Virus record (IMG/VR): IMGVR_UViG_3300005264_000005
Location: 1 to 64,000 of that record
Reading direction: 5' to 3' (one strand)
DNA: 64,000 nucleotides
Origin: a virus
Below are positions 59,235 to 64,000 of the stretch, piece by piece. Under the pieces are notes generated by a model. That model was given only the letters and a program-made list of their open reading frames with translations, ran no database searches and was not told the DNA's origin. The position numbers and the translations under genes are program-made. The first letter of the stretch is position 1. Each line of letters begins with the position of its first letter.

Positions 59235-59834
59235 CTACCGATTCATATTAGCCTTATAAGCACGAACCTGGTTAGATGTAATGCAATGTCCATCTGCTAC
59301 AAGAATAGCAGCAATTTCATCAGACATAAGACCTGGATTCTCATTAAGGCAAGCATACACTACTTCAGCAAAAGTAACAATAGCTTCTACTTCTTCCTCG
59401 TAATCTTCATCGTAATCTTCATTACAGTCATCATAGTGATCACATCCAGCACATTCATCATAATCTTCTTCGAGATCCACATCAATAGCAGGTGTAAGAT
59501 TCTCAAACAAAGAAGTTAAAGTATCTGCTAAGCTGGGCTCAGTTTCAACAATTGGAGCTATTGGCCCAAATGAATATATAAAATATTCAACACCATTGCT
59601 AGCAGTTTTCTTTGACTGTACAATCTTAGACTTTACACCGTTAATTGTTGGAGTAATGCCATGAGCATCAACCATCTCATAAATCTGATCCATAATATCG
59701 CTAACCTCATTAAGAGGCGCATCGTATCCAGCACCAGTAAGATAGTTTGTAATCTCTGACGCACAAACTTCACCATTATCTAACATGGCCCAATTCATAG
59801 TAATTCCAACAACATCAATGCTAATTTTTTTCAT
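59235..59834 (-). CDS. Acidic protein with a Cys cluster
   Basis: The preferred start is ATG 59834 (MKKISIDVVGITMNWAMLDNGEV), after AAGGATAAG. About 199 residues: an N-terminal alpha/beta domain, a very acidic central segment with ECAGCDHYDDC (possible metal site), and a C-terminal winged-helix-like part (LMSDEIAAILVADGHCITSNQVRAYKANMNR). Unknown. Confidence 0.55.
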   Translation of the reverse strand: MKKISIDVVGITMNWAMLDNGEVCASEITNYLTGAGYDAPLNEVSDIMDQIYEMVDAHGITPTINGVKSKIVQSKKTASNGVEYFIYSFGPIAPIVETEPSLADTLTSLFENLTPAIDVDLEEDYDECAGCDHYDDCNEDYDEDYEEEVEAIVTFAEVVYACLNENPGLMSDEIAAILVADGHCITSNQVRAYKANMNR

Positions 59835-59866
59835 AAACTTATCCTTAATTATAAGTATCACTTTAC

Positions 59867-61366
59867 TTAAAGTGAGCTAATATTAAAATCTTCACCTAGC
59901 ACATCTTGCCAAGTTTTATCGTCACGCCAACAGTTAAACCTTGGAATAATAGCAGCCTTCTTAGTAAATTTCTGCGCAAGGATCTTCATTACACGTAATT
60001 TATAAACACTATCAAAGTTTTCTAGCGCCTCAGTATAGAACTTTTCCGTCCACCCCTTGCCAGTTCCAACTTCAAAGACTCTTCCTTCCGAGTCTCGAAC
60101 GATGAACTTTCCAAGCATAGCTGGTTTCTTAGTACCATCACTATTATACTTTTGCTTTTGTATAAGATAACCAATAATAACAACATCAGTTTCAACTTCT
60201 TCCTTAGACTTAATCCAAGACTTAGAACGAGTCCATTCATACTTATGTTTAGGGCGTTTAATGATGATTCCTTCGTATCCAGAGGCGATAACTTCCTTAG
60301 ACCATACATTGGCCACACTATAAGTTTTAAATCGCTTAGAATCAAGAATATCAAGCTTAGTAGACAGGCTGTAAGCATGAATCATATTCTTAAGAACTAC
60401 AAGATCAGCTCGACGCTCTTCATAGTTTTTCTTGCAGTCTTTTGCTTTCCATTCATTAATTGGCATAAGATCGAAAATAGTAAACTTAAGACGAGATAAG
60501 AACTCAGTGCATCTTACGTGATCAGCCTGATATTTTTCCCATCCCTTACCTACCTTACCACTCTTGCCACGATAGTCGTCTTCAGTCTTAGTAAAATCAA
60601 ATCCATAAACACTCATGGTGTCTTCAAGATTATCATCTACACTGCATTCGCCCTCGAACATATAGTCTTCAAAGCTAGTACCGCTAACAACTTTTGCAAT
60701 TAGCTTAGTAACATCTTTAAAGTTATATAATGGCAGACCTTTACGACTAACAGGAACCTTAGCTAAGGTAAACTTCCCTCCTAGGACATCACTGCATTGT
60801 TCAACTTCCTGGAAGGTACGCATGCCATTTTTCTTTAATTCACCATAAGCATAACCATCAATAAAAGTATCAAGATCTTCTTTCAGAATTTTACCGATCT
60901 GATCTTCTGGAGTAGCTAACATGCATTGCCAATACAGCACAGATCCAGGCCACACAGTATCCATAATCTTACGGCCTACCTTAGTAGATGCAATATCTTT
61001 TTTAATGCAGCGCTCATACCATTTCTTCTCAAGGTCAGATAGTAAATTACTCTGAAGAAAACTATTTATTGTAGCAATAGCAGAATGTCCAGTAATAACC
61101 TCATTAACAAGAGCATCAGTAAGTCGAATAAAAGTATCCCAAGTAGATGAGCTAAGCTTGTGACTGCAACTTGAAACTGGATTAGCATCAACCTCTTTAA
61201 GTTCTTTAATATTAAACTTCACAGTATCACATACAGCTAGAACTAAAAATTCCTTAAGATGAGGTGTTATTTCATTAACTTTAAGGAGCTTAATTTTATC
61301 ATTAGTTTTAGGTGTACATTCTAAGAGCTCAAGAATTTGAATAAACTCAGGAATTCTTTCACTCAT
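59867..61366 (-). CDS. ATP-dependent DNA ligase
   Basis: A 499-residue protein with motif I ELKKNGMR (K178 as the AMP-binding Lys; the usual KxDG is KxNG), FEGECSVDDN (motif III region), EGIIIKRPKHKYEW (motif IV) and SWIKSKEEVETDVVIIG (motif V). This is the ATP-dependent ligase order of T4/T5-type phages. The N-terminal ~170 residues form the extra DNA-binding domain. Confidence 0.88.
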   Translation of the reverse strand: MSERIPEFIQILELLECTPKTNDKIKLLKVNEITPHLKEFLVLAVCDTVKFNIKELKEVDANPVSSCSHKLSSSTWDTFIRLTDALVNEVITGHSAIATINSFLQSNLLSDLEKKWYERCIKKDIASTKVGRKIMDTVWPGSVLYWQCMLATPEDQIGKILKEDLDTFIDGYAYGELKKNGMRTFQEVEQCSDVLGGKFTLAKVPVSRKGLPLYNFKDVTKLIAKVVSGTSFEDYMFEGECSVDDNLEDTMSVYGFDFTKTEDDYRGKSGKVGKGWEKYQADHVRCTEFLSRLKFTIFDLMPINEWKAKDCKKNYEERRADLVVLKNMIHAYSLSTKLDILDSKRFKTYSVANVWSKEVIASGYEGIIIKRPKHKYEWTRSKSWIKSKEEVETDVVIIGYLIQKQKYNSDGTKKPAMLGKFIVRDSEGRVFEVGTGKGWTEKFYTEALENFDSVYKLRVMKILAQKFTKKAAIIPRFNCWRDDKTWQDVLGEDFNISSL

Positions 61367-61369
61367 ACT

Positions 61370-61702
61370 TTACTCCCAGCTAACTGCAGACTGGGCAGGA
61401 ATAGCAGCAATGCCTTCCACGTACAGTACAATAAACTTCTTACTAGAATCATTTGCAGCAAGACGCTCAGCTTCAGCTACCGCTAAATTACGAGCGAAGT
61501 GAAAGGCGGGGTGATTAGACGCTGAAAACTCATTGTTGCTTTTCTTAACAGAAGCTACGATATAGCCTCCTGATTTAATTGTCGTATTAATATGTGTACA
61601 ATTCATTATTTGCCTCTTTTTTTCTTTTTTTCGACTATTAGCAATTTTAAAAAATACCTTTCGATATTCTTCACTTGAAACTGGCCAAATATCATTATTC
61701 AT
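61370..61702 (-). CDS. Unknown 110-residue protein
   Basis: A small alpha/beta protein with a basic start (VFFKIANSRKKEKKRQ) and VASVKKSNNEFSASNHPAFHFARNLAVAEAERL. It ends 4 bases before the ligase start. Unknown. Confidence 0.5.
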   Translation of the reverse strand: MNNDIWPVSSEEYRKVFFKIANSRKKEKKRQIMNCTHINTTIKSGGYIVASVKKSNNEFSASNHPAFHFARNLAVAEAERLAANDSSKKFIVLYVEGIAAIPAQSAVSWE

Positions 61703-61766
61703 AATTTAGTTTTCTTTTTGAAGTAGTAAGAATGAAATAATTCAAACCCTTTTACATTTTAATTAT

Positions 61767-61952
61767 CTAATCACAAAATCCACAAACAACATTAAAATTA
61801 TGCCAGATTACTTCATATCGATCATTATCTTCTTGTCGCTTAAGAACATGAGCAGTGAATCCAGCTTTCTTTTGAGTAGCCTCAATAGTTTTTGCTACAA
61901 GAAGTTGCTTAATATTAGCTCGTAAATGAATTACACCATTCATTGCTTCCAT
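61767..61952 (-). CDS. Unknown small protein
   Basis: The preferred start is ATG 61952 (MEAMNGVIHLRANIKQ) after AAGGGGAAAT. About 61 residues, ending FNVVCGFCD, which could bind a metal. It ends in the intergenic gap before the 110-residue gene. Confidence 0.5.
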   Translation of the reverse strand: MEAMNGVIHLRANIKQLLVAKTIEATQKKAGFTAHVLKRQEDNDRYEVIWHNFNVVCGFCD

Positions 61953-61953
61953 T

Positions 61954-62280
61954 TTATTTCCCCTTAAACTTATCATAATCTAATTTAGATTCGCATTCTT
62001 CAGGATAACATCTTTGACTACCACAATTAGTGCAAGGATCAGGTTCAAAAACTATGACTGTATCGCAATGCCTACATTTCCATTCAGCTTGACAGTCCAT
62101 ATACCCTATCAGTTGAACTTGGTCAGTTCCGCATATCAGGCATTTAGGAGAATTTTTACAAAGAAACTCTCTCCTATTTGTATAGGATTTAGCTTTATTA
62201 TCAGTCAGCATCTTAGTAATAATAGCATCGGAAGCAATATCATCACCATCAATACGTTCATACTCTAAGTTACTATTCAT
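61954..62280 (-). CDS. Double zinc-ribbon protein
   Basis: The preferred start is MNSNLEYERIDGDD (near 62280). CLICG...CRHC and CTNCGSQRCYPEEC give two zinc ribbons. A small adaptor or nucleic-acid-binding protein; unknown. Confidence 0.6.
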   Translation of the reverse strand: MNSNLEYERIDGDDIASDAIITKMLTDNKAKSYTNRREFLCKNSPKCLICGTDQVQLIGYMDCQAEWKCRHCDTVIVFEPDPCTNCGSQRCYPEECESKLDYDKFKGK

Positions 62281-62321
62281 AGCTTCTGATTTAGTTTGTA
62301 TTCTACTTTTAAGGCTATACA

Positions 62322-62525
62322 TCACGAATCATATCTATGTATAGTAGTAGCTATAAAAAGAAAACCAACTACAAGCGAAAGCATAATAGTTAAAAAAACT
62401 AAAAAGCTAAAGCCTGGCATAAACCATAATATGCCTAAAAATACAAAGAATATACCTGTAAAAATTCCAATAATAACTGGGAATACATCAAATAATGATC
62501 TTTTCCACTGGTTTAATTCGTTCAT
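62322..62525 (-). CDS. Small two-helix membrane protein
   Basis: A 67-residue protein with two hydrophobic segments (about 12-32 and 36-58) and little else. It overlaps the phoH stop as TAATG. Unknown. Confidence 0.55.
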   Translation of the reverse strand: MNELNQWKRSLFDVFPVIIGIFTGIFFVFLGILWFMPGFSFLVFLTIMLSLVVGFLFIATTIHRYDS

Positions 62526-62998
62526 TATAATAACTTAGCTCCTAACTCAGCAAGCTCACTTCTTTCGCCTTTAGTCAATGTTATGTGACCAGCTATACTA
62601 AGATTTTTAAACTTATCAACAACATAAGTTAATCCATTGCTACTAGAGTCAACATAAGGATTATCAATCTGCTCAGGATCGCCAGTAAAGACGACTTTAG
62701 TGCCTTCGCCTGCTCGAGTAATAATAGTTTTTGCTTCATGAGGTGTTAAGTTTTGAGCTTCATCTACAATGAGATATTGATCAGGAATAGAACGACCACG
62801 AATATAAGTAAGCGGAGCAACTTCAAGCTTACCCGCTTTTACAAGATAATCAGCAGGAGACATAGATACATCATTTTTATCTAAACTACCCTTGTGATCT
62901 CTTTTATTATCAGCCTTGCCAAGTAGAACTTCAATATTATCCCAGATAGGTTGCATCCAAGGAGCCATCTTTTCATCCATTGTACCCAAACTAATGTT
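62525..62998 (-). CDS. phoH: PhoH-like ATPase, C-terminal exon
   Basis: The frame enters from the intron as NISLGTMDEKMAPWMQPIWDNIEVLL, the PhoH EEKMxPWMQP block. It carries YIRGRSIPDQYLIVDEAQNLTPHEAKTIITRAGEGTKVVFTGDPEQID (Walker B and sensor). The Walker A and N-terminus lie beyond the right edge. A TTG start at 63001 would be too short for a functional protein. Confidence 0.88.
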   Translation of the reverse strand, partial: NISLGTMDEKMAPWMQPIWDNIEVLLGKADNKRDHKGSLDKNDVSMSPADYLVKAGKLEVAPLTYIRGRSIPDQYLIVDEAQNLTPHEAKTIITRAGEGTKVVFTGDPEQIDNPYVDSSSNGLTYVVDKFKNLSIAGHITLTKGERSELAELGAKLL

Positions 62999-63010
62999 CA
63001 ATGCAAGTCG

Positions 63011-63706
63011 TTAATTCGCATCCGCAATCTCATACCTAACAGAATAGCCATTCTTTTTACCAACTTCTTTTTTGATATTGGTCATATCTAAACTGGTCTT
63101 CACGCCAAGATTATTTTTAATCCAGGTTTCACAGTCAGTTTTTATGCCAATAAAAAGTAGCTTTTCTGTTAAGTTGTCAATTAAATTATATACAAAATTA
63201 TTATTTTTATTACGTTGGTTTTCACTTCTAGTAACAATCCTAATATTTCCAGGCTTATAGTTACTATTATTATTAATTCTATCAAGCTCGTAATTAAATG
63301 GTTCATCTAATAATAATTCAATCTTAGAATCATTTTTAATAGAAAACCACAACTCATAAACATTATTAAATTCACACCTAATGCCTCGACCACCATATCT
63401 TTCAAAGTCTTTTGCTTTAGGATTATTGCATCTCTGCAAAATAAACTCATAACGCTTATATATTGTTTTGTATCTATTGCTTTGATTATTTCCTTGTGAA
63501 AATGTAATCGGATATTTAAACTTACCGTTTGTTAAATTATCAGATGCTATCCTACTAATAGAACCATCCTCAAATTCACAAAAATAAAATTTTGATCTTT
63601 TATCTTTAAGATCCTTGCCGACTATTTTTACAATCAAGTTACTAGAATTAATAAATTTTCTTCCAACGTAATATTTTTTACTTTTATAATTTGTACTAAT
63701 TTTCAT
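63011..63706 (-). CDS. HNH endonuclease in the phoH intron
   Basis: A 231-residue protein with KTIYKRYEFILQRCNNPKAKDFERYGGRGIRCE (the R-YGGRGI type of HNH proteins) and YELDRINNNSNYKPGNIRIVTRSENQRN. Basic N-terminal domain and short C-terminal tail. It ends 10 bases before the 3' splice site. No GTTATTAACA motif upstream. Confidence 0.85.
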   Translation of the reverse strand: MKISTNYKSKKYYVGRKFINSSNLIVKIVGKDLKDKRSKFYFCEFEDGSISRIASDNLTNGKFKYPITFSQGNNQSNRYKTIYKRYEFILQRCNNPKAKDFERYGGRGIRCEFNNVYELWFSIKNDSKIELLLDEPFNYELDRINNNSNYKPGNIRIVTRSENQRNKNNNFVYNLIDNLTEKLLFIGIKTDCETWIKNNLGVKTSLDMTNIKKEVGKKNGYSVRYEIADAN

Positions 63707-63768
63707 GACATAACTTCTTGAGATTACTGCTATATGTCTCCATATAGATCAGACTATATCTTGTTTAA

Positions 63769-64000
63769 TTAATTATTTTTATGAGGACAAATGCCATTAT
63801 TCTTGTGCTTGCCCACATTGCAATTCATGCAAAGAGTTTGAAATCCTAAAGGAAAGTTGTTTTTAACTAACCAATAATAAATATTATTATGTGATGTATC
63901 ATTGCCTTTTCTATGCAAGTTGCCATCATTATTTATATGATCTATGGTTAGAAATAAAGGTTCTGTTTCGCCACAACAAGCGCATTCCCATCCATAATGG
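63769..64000 (-). CDS. HNH endonuclease, C-terminal part (cut by window edge)
   Basis: The - strand frame reads CACCGETEPLFLTIDHINNDG...HNNIYYWLVKNNFPLGFQTLCMNCNVGKHKNNGICPHKNN and stops at 63769-63771. It is the classic phage HNH core (ECxxCG...DHxNxDG...LCxNCNxxK). Its start lies beyond the window, in the same intron as the previous gene. Confidence 0.85.
   Translation of the reverse strand, partial: HYGWECACCGETEPLFLTIDHINNDGNLHRKGNDTSHNNIYYWLVKNNFPLGFQTLCMNCNVGKHKNNGICPHKNN

Larger units (their letters stand above)
62999..64000 (-). mobile_element. Group I intron in phoH (extends past the window)
   Basis: The 3' splice site follows G at 62999. Inside are a complete HNH gene, a core-like segment (GATATAGTCTGATCTATATGG, - strand near 63730-63750) and the start of a second HNH gene at the right edge. 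The 5' exon is not visible. Confidence 0.75.

Overview
The window is part of a large, AT-rich, virulent-type bacteriophage genome. The left edge (1-6.9 kb, + strand) holds the end of a virion module: a small membrane protein, an HNH endonuclease, a 679-residue tail-fibre-like protein and two related small receptor-end proteins. It ends with an odd ribonucleotide-reductase-like protein and a lipoprotein. A bidirectional terminator near 6.97-7.01 kb separates this from about 57 kb of genes that nearly all read on the - strand. These start downstream with an Rz/Rz1 spanin pair, which implies a Gram-negative host.

The - strand region is a DNA metabolism and takeover module. It encodes class II ribonucleotide reductase (nrdJ), dUTPase, ThyX, a RusA-like resolvase, a Cas4-like nuclease, a primase-helicase, a FEN-type 5' exonuclease, RecA, DNA polymerase III alpha (dnaE), an ATP-dependent ligase and PhoH. 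It also encodes a GroES-like co-chaperonin, a ClpP-like protease, two radical-SAM proteins, a dATP/dGTP pyrophosphohydrolase-like protein, a TSCPD protein, a VWA protein, a NYN-domain protein and a polynucleotide kinase/phosphatase pair.

The region is densely invaded by intervening elements. By joining reading frames I place one group I intron in nrdJ, one in dut, five in dnaE and one in phoH. There is also a LAGLIDADG intein and a split intein in nrdJ, and an intein in dnaE. dnaE itself is further split into two genes separated by about 2.4 kb that carries thyX and a clpP-like gene. Eight intervening-element endonuclease genes of several families, plus the Rz gene, share an upstream motif close to GTTATTAACA. 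I infer that this is a phage (probably late) promoter. In four cases it lies in the loop of a stem that covers the endonuclease gene's ribosome binding site.

Two systems stand out. At 54.3-55.74 kb a compact retron-type reverse transcriptase follows a ~640-base non-coding leader. The leader contains three hairpins with the same GTTTCGG loop (very like the RT-recognition hairpin of retron Eco1/Ec86), each followed 39-44 bases later by GTTCAG, plus a perfect 18-bp hairpin. This suggests one RT serving several tandem retron-like RNAs. Next to its 3' side is a GC-rich, palindrome-packed 250-base island. At 48.8-52.9 kb lies a PRTRC-like ubiquitin-type cassette: a small protein ending LGTKG, a protein in the PRTRC F position, an E2-like protein, a JAMM protease and a ThiF/E1. 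An Acb2-type cyclic-nucleotide sponge (anti-CBASS) is encoded at 41.5 kb.

All calls come from reading the sequence. No database search, folding or alignment program was run, so family names rest on recognised motifs.
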